From contig PDTB01000021.1 in the NCBI GenBank assembly GCA_002748665.1, positions 1 through 64,000 of the forward strand: DNA of 64,000 nucleotides, given 5' to 3'. Below the pieces are notes generated by a model. It saw only the letters and a program-made list of their open reading frames with translations, was not told the origin of the DNA and did not search any database. Positions 8,737-17,460 of the stretch are shown here, one piece after another. Position 1 is the stretch's first letter. Every line of letters begins with the position of its first letter. This stretch comes from Dethiosulfovibrio peptidovorans (GTDB lineage: Bacteria > Synergistota > Synergistia > Synergistales > Dethiosulfovibrionaceae). A program made the translations under genes and the position numbers.

Positions 8737-10233
8737 TTACAATCCCCAGAAGAGGCGGATGACCTTCTCTGAGGGTTTTTTAGTGCATTTAGCAACGGTG
8801 ATGAAGGCCAATAGGGAAAGCAAGAGTGATGGCACGATAGGATGGAGTCCGAGAGGCCTCGAGATAAAATTGTTGAAGTACAGGTAGGTTCCGATACCGG
8901 TCACCATACTGGCTATCGCTCCCGGCGCGTTAGCCCCCTTCCAGTAGAGCCCGAGAATGGTGGGCCAGAGGAAGGTCGAAAGCTGTCCTGCCGTAGCGAA
9001 GAGGTTCAACCATACCATGAGCTCAGGTGGGTTAAAAGCCAAAGCTACGATGATCAACCCGACGATGCCACAGGTGCCCATGGTAATGATGCGAAGCGTT
9101 TTAAACTTACCCTTCAGATCTGGATTAATATAGTTCACCAACAAGTCGTTGATGATGGCAGCGACAACCACCAAAAGTTGCGAATCCACTGTGGACATCA
9201 CTGCTGCCAAGGGACCAGCGAGGATAAGCCCGGCAATCACAGGATGGAATAGAGTGCTTATAAGCGTTGGGACGACCAGGTCTCCGGAGGCAATACCGGA
9301 TACCTGAGTCATTCCGAAGGCACCGACGAGATGCATGCCCATCAACAGCAAAAGGGATGTTATGGTTCCGTAGACGATCCCCGAGTGGAGACTCTTCGAG
9401 TCCTTATAGCTCATTGCCCGCTGTGCGATTGCAGGTAGCCCTATGACAGCAAAACCGACGAGAACCCAGAAGCTTGAGACCCATGGGACTGTCATGAACC
9501 CTTCTTTCGCCCCATAAGGGGAGATCATGCCAGGGTTAATGGCTTTCATTTCCTGCACGATGTTGGGGATGCCTCCCCCTTTCACCACGATAGCGATGAA
9601 GAGGCTTATTGTGGATATAGTCATCACAACTCCCTGGAGGGTATCGTTGAAAACGACGCCACGAAAACCACCGATGGCCGTATGGACCACCATTGTCACC
9701 GCAAAAAAGATGAGTGCCGTTTTGTATTCGAGCCCTGTAGAGCCTTGGAGCAGTCGAGATGCGCCTATAAGTTGGGCGGCCATGGCAGCGGTGAGGAAGA
9801 AGATGATGGACATAGATACGATGATCAGGACTGCGTTACTTTCGTAGCGGGCACGCAGGAAATCACTGATGGAGTTAGCCCCTGTCTTTCGCGAGATAAT
9901 AGCGAACTTTTTGCCTAGGGCCATCAAGGTGTAGTACCCGGTTGGGATTTGAGACATGGCCAGGAAAACCCAGGCGAGTCCGTGGGTATAGGCTGCTCCT
10001 GGGCCCCCTGTGAAGCTCCCAGCGCTCAGGTAAGTGGCGACGAGGGTCATAGCAAGAACGAAGCCTCCAGTGTTGCGTCCCCCGGTCATATACTCTTCCA
10101 TGTACGCTGAGCCGCTCGCTCCCTTGCACAGGCTGGCCCTGTTCACGAGCTTGAGAGCGTAGACGCCGATGAGGTAGATGAGCCCGAAATAGCAAATGAT
10201 TGGCAGAAGTGTGGCCCACTGTATCGTATTCAT
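8737..10233 (-). CDS. panF: Sodium/pantothenate symporter (PanF, SSS family)
   Basis: A 498-residue SSS-family symporter with about 13 helices. Segments strongly resemble PanF rather than generic SSS proteins: FVLAMTLVATYLSAGSF, TGGPGAAYTHGLAWVFLAMS, FWVLVGFAVIGLPAIAQRAM, SYKDSKSLHSGIVYG, AGPLAAVMSTVDSQLL and HPIVPSLLLSLLAF. PanF imports pantothenate with sodium. The start codon overlaps the stop of the YhdT-like gene by 4 bp, matching the known yhdT-panF pairing. It is the last gene of the amidohydrolase-panB-yhdT-panF operon. Having an uptake system next to panB suggests that the operon deals with external pantothenate. Confidence 0.92.
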   Translation of the reverse strand: MNTIQWATLLPIICYFGLIYLIGVYALKLVNRASLCKGASGSAYMEEYMTGGRNTGGFVLAMTLVATYLSAGSFTGGPGAAYTHGLAWVFLAMSQIPTGYYTLMALGKKFAIISRKTGANSISDFLRARYESNAVLIIVSMSIIFFLTAAMAAQLIGASRLLQGSTGLEYKTALIFFAVTMVVHTAIGGFRGVVFNDTLQGVVMTISTISLFIAIVVKGGGIPNIVQEMKAINPGMISPYGAKEGFMTVPWVSSFWVLVGFAVIGLPAIAQRAMSYKDSKSLHSGIVYGTITSLLLLMGMHLVGAFGMTQVSGIASGDLVVPTLISTLFHPVIAGLILAGPLAAVMSTVDSQLLVVVAAIINDLLVNYINPDLKGKFKTLRIITMGTCGIVGLIIVALAFNPPELMVWLNLFATAGQLSTFLWPTILGLYWKGANAPGAIASMVTGIGTYLYFNNFISRPLGLHPIVPSLLLSLLAFITVAKCTKKPSEKVIRLFWGL

Positions 10234-10580
10234 ACCCGTTCCCCTCCGTCTCGTATGAAAGCTTCTGCCTCTCCCTCTGTCATGGGATCGAGGGGCATCT
10301 CCCGCATTTTCTTTTTGACGATATATATCGTCATCACGATAGCAAATACAGAGTTAGCGATGCAGCTGATGAAGAACCATGCTGGAAAACCCAGGATGTA
10401 GGAGTAGTTCTCCACAGGCCCGCCCCCGAGGCCATATCCCCCCACGATCCATATCACGAGGTTAACTATGCCGAGGATGACCCCATACAGGGCCTCTCTT
10501 TCACATATTTTATAGCGGGGATCTTCGATAAACCCGTACTCGTTTTTCTTAAGAACTTGGGGTTGTCTCTCTTCTGTCAT
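10230..10580 (-). CDS. yhdT: YhdT family protein (DUF997), small partner of PanF
   Basis: A 116-residue protein with two membrane helices (about residues 30-50 and 64-88). The segment LGFPAWFFISCIANSVFAI and the following basic stretch ending MREMPLDP match YhdT, a small membrane protein encoded directly before panF in enterobacteria. The N-terminus here is about 30 residues longer than in E. coli. Its function is unknown; a role in PanF assembly or activity is usually assumed from gene order. It overlaps panF by 4 bp and follows panB by 23 bp. Confidence 0.85.
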   Translation of the reverse strand: MTEERQPQVLKKNEYGFIEDPRYKICEREALYGVILGIVNLVIWIVGGYGLGGGPVENYSYILGFPAWFFISCIANSVFAIVMTIYIVKKKMREMPLDPMTEGEAEAFIRDGGERV

Positions 10581-10603
10581 GATCTCCCGATCCTCCCTTC
10601 AGA

Positions 10604-11434
10604 CTAATAAAGCTTGTCGAGCTCTACCTCTTTGTTGAAGGAATATTCGTCAGTCGGAAATTCTCCACTTAATGCCTCTTTGTGGAACTGGTTCAGCCCA
10701 TTTACCATGACCTCACGAACATTGGCGAAGAGTTTCACAAATTTCGGTTTGAAGTCGCCGTACATGCCCAAAAGATCTTGGGTTACTAGTACCTGGCAGT
10801 CTACGAAGGGACCGGCTCCGATGCCAAGAATGGGGACGCTCACGGCTTCGCTAATGGCTTTGCCCACTGTTTTTGGAACGCACTCCAAAACTATGGAAAA
10901 GGCTCCTGCCTGCTCAAGTTCTTGTGCATCTTTGATAAGCTGGCGAGCGCTCTCTGGCGTTCCTCCTTGGACCTTGAAACCGCCGAGCTGCGTGGCATTC
11001 TGGGGTGTGAGGCCAATGTGCCCCATAACCGGGATCCCGCCATTCACGATGGCCTCTACCAAGTCAGCGTATTTGGCTCCCCCCTCCAGCTTAACGCAGT
11101 CGCATCCAGTTTCTTTGATCATTCTCGTAGCATTGTGTATCCCCTGCTGGATGCTCTCGTTATAGGCCCCAAAGGGCATATCTCCGACGATGAACGTATC
11201 CGGTGCGCCTTTTACTACAGGACGGATATGGTGGATCATGTCTTCCATGGTCACAGATACGGTATCTTTGTATCCGAGCATGATCATACCGAGGGAGTCC
11301 CCTACGAGGATGACTTCTACCTCACTATCGTTAACTATTGATGCCGTGGTGTAGTCGTAGGCTGTTACGTAGGCGAACTTTCTGCCCTCCTCTTTGTACC
11401 TCTTAAAATCAAGGATCGACATTTTCTTCTTCAT
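10604..11434 (-). CDS. panB: 3-methyl-2-oxobutanoate hydroxymethyltransferase (PanB)
   Basis: A 276-residue TIM-barrel enzyme of normal PanB length. Recognised segments are FAYVTAYDYTTASIV, VILVGDSLGMIMLGY (metal-binding Asp), the VKLEGG Lys/Glu motif, MGHIGLTPQ, LECVPKTV and ILGIGAGPFVDCQVLV. PanB joins 2-ketoisovalerate and methylene-THF to ketopantoate, and the reaction is reversible. The ATG follows AAGGAAGGAG at a 10-nt spacing. No panC or panD is nearby, which is unusual for a biosynthetic panB locus. The neighbours are an amidohydrolase and pantothenate uptake genes, so the enzyme may work in the cleavage direction here. Confidence 0.95.
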   Translation of the reverse strand: MKKKMSILDFKRYKEEGRKFAYVTAYDYTTASIVNDSEVEVILVGDSLGMIMLGYKDTVSVTMEDMIHHIRPVVKGAPDTFIVGDMPFGAYNESIQQGIHNATRMIKETGCDCVKLEGGAKYADLVEAIVNGGIPVMGHIGLTPQNATQLGGFKVQGGTPESARQLIKDAQELEQAGAFSIVLECVPKTVGKAISEAVSVPILGIGAGPFVDCQVLVTQDLLGMYGDFKPKFVKLFANVREVMVNGLNQFHKEALSGEFPTDEYSFNKEVELDKLY

Positions 11435-11605
11435 CTTTTTCTGGCTCCTTCCTTTTATCCTATGTCACGTTCTCTTAAAGAAACTTCAGATCCTCTTCCT
11501 GTTTATCGAAGTATCCTCGAGCCTTGCTGTTTCCTGCATTTCGTTGTCGCATAAAGAAGATGTTTTATGTCTTGGGAGTTCATCTGAATCCGTTATATCA
11601 GCCCC

Positions 11606-13267
11606 CTATCGATGTCGGAGCTTTCGATCATACTCCACGACACCATCGATGACGGTACAGTCCACCCGAAGTGTGTGAATGTCCATGGAGTTCACAGACA
11701 AAATGTCCCCCGAGAGAACGATCATATCCGCTAACTTTCCTACCTCAAGACTTCCTTTGATGTTCTCCTCAAAGGAAGAGTAAGCTCCGTTGTATGTGGC
11801 TATCCGAATAGCCTCCGTGACCGATATCCTCTGAGTTGCATCGCACTGGACGTTTTGGCTTCGATCATAACGGTTAACCGCCCCATCTATAGTGTGAATG
11901 CCCTTGGGCCCCGATGGCCCATCGCTTGACAGAGAACACATGATTCCTGCATCAAGCATGCTGCGCAAGGCAATCAGGCAGGAATTACGATCTCCATAGA
12001 ACTTCATGTAGTTGGCACCGATCATTTGGATCATTCCTGCATTAACGGAGGGACAGATATTCATGGAGGCCATGCAGTCAATCAAATCCTGGTCTGCCAG
12101 GGTACAGTGCTCGATGCGGTGGCGCATATTTTTGAATTTTTCGGGGTTTTCCTGAAAGCAGTCTTTGTATCCTTCCACCATAAACTCCACTGCAAGGTCG
12201 CCGATAGCATGGGCAGTACACTGGCACTCTGCGTCAACGATTTGCTTGATATACTTTCGAACCTCATCTTGCTCCCAACCTCGCTCTCGTACCAACGAAG
12301 GGTCATGAGAATAGGGGGCGCGAGTCGCACAGGAAGGGCCTCCCGATCCTCCATCGATCATAAACTTGCAGGGGCCAACCCGGAAACGCTCGTCTCCAAG
12401 GCCTGACATGAAACCCAGAGCCAGCCAATGTCCGTTCTGCTCCAGGGAATACTCTTTGCCGAAAATGCTGTGGAGAGCCATATTGACCCGAATCTTGAAG
12501 ATGTTGTCTCGACAAAGTTTGTGCATAATATGATACGACGTGGGGCCGCATTCTCCCATGTCACCAATAGACGTAATGCCTGCCTCTAAGGCTTGCTGAT
12601 GGGATTTCATGGCTGCTCGAACCTGCTGTTCCTCCGTATACTCTACCATTCCCCACAGCTTAAAGTGGGTGTGACCGCGCACCATGCCGGTGAGCCGCGC
12701 GTTTATCACTTCAACTTCGTTCTCTGGGTACTTTGCAGCATCCTGTGGGGTATACACATTGAGGTAAGTCAGGGCCTGCGTATTGTACATACATATGTGT
12801 CCGCCGCCGTGCATGCAATGTACAGGGTTGTCCGGGGCAATGGCATCCAGCTCATCTATAGTGGGATGGCGCTGTTCGTCGGAGAAGAGCTCCGGTTCGT
12901 ATCCCATCATGGAGATCCACTCGCCTTGCTTTTTTCGTGTGACGGCTTTCCGAAGATTGTTAAGCATTTCTTCCAGGGAGTCACAGTTTTTCTTGGTAGT
13001 GTCGATAATCCCGGAGTCGAGATCTGAGTCCAGAAGGCCATTCAGAATGGGGTGGAAGTGGGTATCGTTGATGCCTGGCATAAGGGTGCGTCCTTGAATA
13101 TCCCAAACTGTTGTCTCCTTCGATAGATATGGGGTTATGCCTTGGGAACTCCCTACGTAAGCGATACGGTTTCCCTTAATACCGACTGCTTCGACAATCT
13201 CATCCCTTGCGTTTACAGTGATAACCCTACCGTTTACGAAAGCCATGTCAAGCTTATTGCTCAGCAT
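11606..13267 (-). CDS. YtcJ-type metal-dependent amidohydrolase (amidohydrolase_3 family)
   Basis: About 553 residues. Metal-site motifs are all present: the first HxH in DTHFHP, the bridging Lys in CKFMIDGG, His in HAIGDLA, His in RIEHCTL, and the catalytic Asp in SSDGPSG. The C-terminal GSLEVGKLADMIVLSGD is typical of the family's small beta-domain. These enzymes hydrolyse amide bonds, often of N-acyl amino acids. The frame is open to a GTG at 13282, but the ATG at 13267 follows AAGGAGGACCCC and is preferred. It is the first gene of the operon with panB, yhdT and panF and lies behind operator element B. Pantothenate is itself an N-acyl beta-alanine, so pantothenate hydrolysis is a natural but untested proposal. 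Confidence 0.9.
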   Translation of the reverse strand: MLSNKLDMAFVNGRVITVNARDEIVEAVGIKGNRIAYVGSSQGITPYLSKETTVWDIQGRTLMPGINDTHFHPILNGLLDSDLDSGIIDTTKKNCDSLEEMLNNLRKAVTRKKQGEWISMMGYEPELFSDEQRHPTIDELDAIAPDNPVHCMHGGGHICMYNTQALTYLNVYTPQDAAKYPENEVEVINARLTGMVRGHTHFKLWGMVEYTEEQQVRAAMKSHQQALEAGITSIGDMGECGPTSYHIMHKLCRDNIFKIRVNMALHSIFGKEYSLEQNGHWLALGFMSGLGDERFRVGPCKFMIDGGSGGPSCATRAPYSHDPSLVRERGWEQDEVRKYIKQIVDAECQCTAHAIGDLAVEFMVEGYKDCFQENPEKFKNMRHRIEHCTLADQDLIDCMASMNICPSVNAGMIQMIGANYMKFYGDRNSCLIALRSMLDAGIMCSLSSDGPSGPKGIHTIDGAVNRYDRSQNVQCDATQRISVTEAIRIATYNGAYSSFEENIKGSLEVGKLADMIVLSGDILSVNSMDIHTLRVDCTVIDGVVEYDRKLRHR

Positions 13268-13363
13268 GGGGTCCTCCTTCACAAGAGTGCCTCCTTTCTT
13301 TCCCTTTTATACTTTTGAAATGTCCCAACGCAGCCTTGATACGAACTATATTATGGCTAGCGT

Positions 13364-13429
13364 AATCTCATAATACGAACAAGGGTCTCATTTAAATCCA
13401 TTAATAGCATACTCCCTTTAGTCAGCCAA
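13364..13429 (-). promoter_or_regulatory. Promoter and operator of the amidohydrolase-panB-yhdT-panF operon (element B)
   Basis: Read on the minus strand: a -35-like TTGGCT (13424-13429), a 17-bp spacer containing CTAAAGGG, a -10-like TATTAA (13401-13406), and then the block at 13364-13391, which begins ATGAGACCCTTGTTC and ends GTATTATGAGATT. The two ATGAGA half-sites are 20 bp apart, about two helical turns. It matches element A at 7478-7544 nearly base for base in the operator and in part of the spacer. Confidence 0.7.
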
Positions 13430-13532
13430 TGCAACATTATAGAGACACCTCTTGGCGTTGAACTGTCACCCCATAACTGAATCAGAGAAAAAGTCACCCC
13501 TCCGACAGGAGTTTCCTGGATACTACATGGGT

Positions 13533-14108
13533 ATGAGACAGGAGCGAGTGACAGTGTCATACAGGGAAATCAAGCGGATCAAGGTCATGGAGCTGCTGGT
13601 CAACGGGGGGATGAGCAATCATGAGGCAGCGGAGTCCCTGAGCCTCTGTCGGAGGCGGATTATCAGCCTCAGGAAGAAGTACAAAGCTCACGGTGAAATG
13701 GCCCTCATTCACGGCAACAGGGGCAAACATCCCAGGCAGAGGAAGGGCTGTACTGCTCTTCACGCTTATATCGACGACGCTACGGGTATCGTCGTCGGTG
13801 CGTACTTGACTGAGAATGAGAGTACCGCAGGCTATGTGTCCGCATTGGCTCTGGGGAAGGAACGACGTTTGAGCACGTTTGGACAGGGGGTGAAGGGCCT
13901 CGGTACAGGCAAGATCTTCGCCCTCTCTCCTGAGGCAAAGGGACGTGTTGAATGTTTGTGGAATGTTCTGCAGGACAGACTGCCTGGAAAGCTAAGGCTC
14001 CCTGATGTTTCTGATATTGAGGGATTTCCTGTTTGCACGCAGAGAGATGCGCAAGTTAGTCCATCAATTTATGACGGGAGCCGATGCGTACAAATGCTGA
14101 TCCCCTGA
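13533..14108 (+). pseudogene. Decayed ISNCY/IS1202-type transposase fragment
   Basis: The N-terminal part shows the family's helix-turn-helix (KVMELLVNGGMSNHEAAESL, then LSLCRRRIISLRKKY and HGNRGKHPR). It then jumps to short pieces of the catalytic domain (YIDDATGIVVGAYLTENES, then SPEAKGRVECLWNVLQDRLP). The middle of the DDE domain is missing and the C-terminus is out of register, so the gene carries several deletions. Together with the next fragment it marks an old insertion site between the pan region and the histidase-like operon. Confidence 0.8.
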
Positions 14109-14329
14109 ATGCTCTATACCAAAATGTTAAGGAGCGCTCATCATGCCCCGAGTATCCTTCTGTGAGGAATTGCCTGCCGAGTCAACGAACGAAGGCTCAT
14201 GATTACTCCAAAACAGTTTTATTATCTTCTGATCGCTAAGAGGTTCTTGGGAACCTCTAGGAATCCCATATATAACATTTTGCCTGAATAACTCGGCTTT
14301 TGTCGTGATTTGGGTACAACAAATATCGC

Positions 14330-14735
14330 CCCTGACTTCATCATCAGGAGCGAGTATCGAGTAATGAATGGTATAGGCCAAGTTCCTCAGTTCTATGACG
14401 GTTGAGGTTCTGGCTTTCCCAATAGTTCGAATGATCAGGGTACCAGCCTTCATGACCTGAGCTCCGAATATGTGCTCCACCCGGCTTCGGACTTTGGACC
14501 TTGTTCTGTTGCCCTGTCTTTCCCACAATGTGATGGGTTCGCCTCTGTATCCTTTGCGTTGGGTCTTCGGTCTGTATCCTCGTTCCTCAAGCCAGGAGAG
14601 GCTCTCTCGACTTCGACAGGCTGAATCGGCATAGATGTCCTTACTGGTTTTGCTGGTATCTATGAGGGTCTCGAAATAACAACACCATGAAGGAGATGAT
14701 GGTGTCAAACTACGGCCAATTGAGAGATCAGGCAC
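14330..14735 (-). pseudogene. IS5-family transposase remnant, C-terminal part
   Basis: The reading contains TSKDIYADSACRSRESLSWL, ERGYRPKTQRKGYRG, KVRSRVEHIFGAQVMKAGTL and IIRTIGKARTSTVIELRNLAY. This is the C-terminal third of an IS5-group transposase, including the catalytic Glu of RVEHIFG. The N-terminal two thirds and any terminal repeats are absent, and the frame runs on into unrelated DNA towards 14127. A stretch near 14331-14385 is closely similar to 44899-44950, so both relics come from related elements. Confidence 0.8.
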
Positions 14736-14879
14736 GACATGTTCCCTATGATAGGAGCTCTCTTTGGGTAACCTTCAAAAAGGTTTCAAATTCAAGTGTT
14801 TTGTTAATATAGAATCTAGCAAGATACCCTCATCCTGGGGTGAAGGGCGATCATTGCGTAGCGTTGTTTTTTAATAATA

Positions 14880-15872
14880 TCAAGCAATGCGCCGAAGAGT
14901 TAAGGCTTGTCTTGGGCAAACCTCTAGACAGAGTCCACATCCCCAGCATTGAGAAGAGTCAAAAACCATGAAATTTTTTCTCTTCATTGTATTTATATTA
15001 AAGACATTCATGTGGCATCGTCGCATACAGGCCCCGCAACGAATACAGACCTCCTCGTTCCATTCGACTCGATATGGTGTCCCGGGCCAGATACCCTTAC
15101 TCATGAGTTTCGTTGAACTTCGCATTGGGTAGCAGCAGCAGCTGTCACAGTTACAGATGGCTTCCTCGCCGACAGTATGCATAAGCCCAGTTTTATGGGC
15201 AGATACCATGACTTCCTGTGCTTCGATGATAGAAATTTTTCGACCCCATCCTCGATGGATTGGGGAGTTGATTCGGTCGGGAGGGGAATATTGGATACAT
15301 GTTTCTACTGGAAAATCACAGTTCATAGCAATAGAGCGACAGTTACAGGGTAACACATAGAGATTTTTTTCTGGCACTGTCTGTAAGAAGCGGAGTGCTT
15401 CATCGTGGGGTAGAACCATGTCATTGCCTAAAGAAGACGCTGGGATTGTCTTAATTCCATAATTTTTTCTAGCTCGATTCTCAAATTTAGCGACAATTCC
15501 ATGAATACATCGTTTGCCATATTCATCGAGATACCATTGATCTAAGTTTTTTCGGATTGTTACTGGAAGCTTAGCCCATCGTTCATGTTCAAACTGAGCG
15601 AACAGGTCCAAGCGAGAGTAGAGATTTCCGGCGATATATCGGTTTTCTCCGTTTAATGAAACGATCCCTCGGTGATAGAATTCGTCAATGGAAAGGCGGG
15701 CCTCATGTTCGGATATCTCCATAATGGAGGCCAGTTCTGAAAGGGTCAGTGGTTTTCTTCCAGATAGATCCAGAATAAGGCGTCGTTCTAGTGGGGTTGT
15801 CATAGATTTCAGAGCCTGTTCTATTCCTTCTGGGGCACCGAAAGCTTTGGCAAATTGGCCGATATTTTCCAT
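14880..15872 (-). CDS. Winged-helix and 4Fe-4S cluster protein
   Basis: A 330-residue cytoplasmic protein of unknown function. Residues about 25-85 resemble a winged helix (LTLSELASIMEISEHEARLS). The C-terminal half is rich in cysteine: CNCRSIAMNCDF with a further Cys near residue 190, CNCDSCCCYP near 242, and two ferredoxin-type motifs, CIRCGACMRRC and CWGCGLCLEVCP, near 275 and 310. Together these suggest two [4Fe-4S] clusters plus an extra metal or cluster site. It starts 2 bp after the stop of the histidase-like gene and is certainly cotranscribed with it. It could be an electron carrier, a redox sensor or an activase-like partner for that enzyme. I do not recognise a named family. Confidence 0.8.
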   Translation of the reverse strand: MENIGQFAKAFGAPEGIEQALKSMTTPLERRLILDLSGRKPLTLSELASIMEISEHEARLSIDEFYHRGIVSLNGENRYIAGNLYSRLDLFAQFEHERWAKLPVTIRKNLDQWYLDEYGKRCIHGIVAKFENRARKNYGIKTIPASSLGNDMVLPHDEALRFLQTVPEKNLYVLPCNCRSIAMNCDFPVETCIQYSPPDRINSPIHRGWGRKISIIEAQEVMVSAHKTGLMHTVGEEAICNCDSCCCYPMRSSTKLMSKGIWPGTPYRVEWNEEVCIRCGACMRRCHMNVFNINTMKRKNFMVFDSSQCWGCGLCLEVCPRQALTLRRIA

Positions 15873-15874
15873 GG

Positions 15875-17440
15875 TTAGAACTCCAGTTGACCAGTAACCG
15901 TTTCGGCTGCTTTAAGAATCTTACCCTCTCGTACCATTGTGGCGATAGCTTCGATGAGGGGTTGCATAAATTGATCTTGATGAATCATAGGTACTTCCCG
16001 TCGAACTCGGTCATAAACGGATTGTGTCGCAGGAGAGGGAGAGAGTTCCTCGTAGAAGTCTTGAGCCTGACAGGCGTTTAGAATTTCAATGGCGAGAATA
16101 TACTGAAATAGCGGAGTAGAACGATATAATTTCATAGCAGCATTCCCTCCCATGCTGGTGTAATCTTCTTGATTAGCGCAGGTGAATCCATTATCTATTG
16201 TAGCAGGGTGACTCATTAGTTTCATCTCTCCCAAAAGTCCGGCTGCAGCATATTGGGGGATCATGAGGCCGTTGTTAAGCCCTGGGTTGCTGTTCAAAAA
16301 GGCAGGCAGTTCGCTGACGTGGTGGTTAACCATCCGCTCAAGACGTCGTTCTGAAATTTTCGCTAGGCCTGTTATAGCGATAGCTGCGCAGTCTGCAGCG
16401 ATCCCGACATAGGAGCCATCTGCATTACAGGCCATAATTGCTTCGGCTCCCTCGTTGCTTTCAAAAACAAGAGGGTTATCGACAGATGAGTTCAATTCAG
16501 TGATCAAGGTTGTGAGTCCGTCGATTAAAATCTTTTTTGTTGCTCCGTGAAGTTGTGGGATGCAACGCAGCGAAAGTGCGTCTTGGACTCTGTAGTCTTT
16601 GTACCTTTCTGCGATTTTGCTGTTTTTGAGCAAGGTTCTGATATTCTTTGCTGTGTGACCTTGATGGACATGAGGACGGACATCGTGGATTCGAGGATCC
16701 ATAGCTTTTAGAGTGCCTTTTAAGACTTCCAGGGACATTGCTGCTGCAATATCCGCTGTTTGGGCCGCTATGAGAGAATCATAGAGGCCGAGACATGTAA
16801 GGGCGGTTACAGATGTAGTCCCCGAAACAATGGTTAGCCCTTCCTTGCTCCTAAGTGTTATCGGTTTAAGTCCAGCGGCCTCTAAAGCACGATCGGCAGG
16901 CATGACTTCCCCTTGGTATGTTACATAGGCCTCACCGATCATGGCAGCCCCAATGTGCCCTTCGTGACAGATATAGCCCACACTACCGTGGCTTGGAACG
17001 ATGGGAGTTACTCCAGCATTGAGCATATCAGCCAGCATCTTGAGCGTCGGTAGGCTCATTCCTGCATGACCTGTACCAAAATGTTGAAGCATGACGAACA
17101 TCATTGCTCGGACACACTCTTCCTTAAGGGGTTCCCCTACCGAGCAGGCGTGGGAGAGAACGTGATTCCTTTGGACAATTTTGCGATCTTCCGGAGATAT
17201 GTAACGATTCCAATTTTCTCCAAGTCCGGTTGTGATACCGTAGATCGGTTTTTCTTCTTCTGAAAATCTATCGATATGGCGTCTGAACCGTTCGACCCTC
17301 TCGATATAAGGCTCGCTAAATGACACCTTTGCCTGATAGCGGGCGACAGCGACGACATCCTCTATGTTGATTGGAGGTCCTAGAAGAACGTTTTCGATTT
17401 TCGGAGCCTTTCTCCAATGGAGAGTGCTGAAATCATGCAT
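15875..17440 (-). CDS. Histidine/phenylalanine ammonia-lyase homologue lacking the MIO triad
   Basis: A 521-residue protein with the fold-defining segments of the HAL/PAL family: KPIYGITTGLGE near residue 65 (catalytic Tyr67), NHVLSHACSVGEPL near 92, QDALSLRCIPQLHG near 286, LNSSVDNPLVF near 316, FLNSNPGLNNGLMIPQY and NQEDYTSMGGNAA. In normal members an Ala-Ser-Gly in GSVGASGDLAPL cyclises to the MIO electrophile. Here the same place reads GSVGYICHEGHIG (residues 152-164), so the triad is Tyr156-Ile157-Cys158. The Asn of the INGTQ motif is also replaced (VSGTT, Ser206). The codons were read directly and the frame is intact. The ATG follows AAGGAGCGCAAGCT. It lies in an operon with an SSS symporter, so it probably acts on the imported compound. 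Confidence 0.88.
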   Translation of the reverse strand: MHDFSTLHWRKAPKIENVLLGPPINIEDVVAVARYQAKVSFSEPYIERVERFRRHIDRFSEEEKPIYGITTGLGENWNRYISPEDRKIVQRNHVLSHACSVGEPLKEECVRAMMFVMLQHFGTGHAGMSLPTLKMLADMLNAGVTPIVPSHGSVGYICHEGHIGAAMIGEAYVTYQGEVMPADRALEAAGLKPITLRSKEGLTIVSGTTSVTALTCLGLYDSLIAAQTADIAAAMSLEVLKGTLKAMDPRIHDVRPHVHQGHTAKNIRTLLKNSKIAERYKDYRVQDALSLRCIPQLHGATKKILIDGLTTLITELNSSVDNPLVFESNEGAEAIMACNADGSYVGIAADCAAIAITGLAKISERRLERMVNHHVSELPAFLNSNPGLNNGLMIPQYAAAGLLGEMKLMSHPATIDNGFTCANQEDYTSMGGNAAMKLYRSTPLFQYILAIEILNACQAQDFYEELSPSPATQSVYDRVRREVPMIHQDQFMQPLIEAIATMVREGKILKAAETVTGQLEF

Positions 17441-17460
17441 AGCTTGCGCTCCTTACAATT

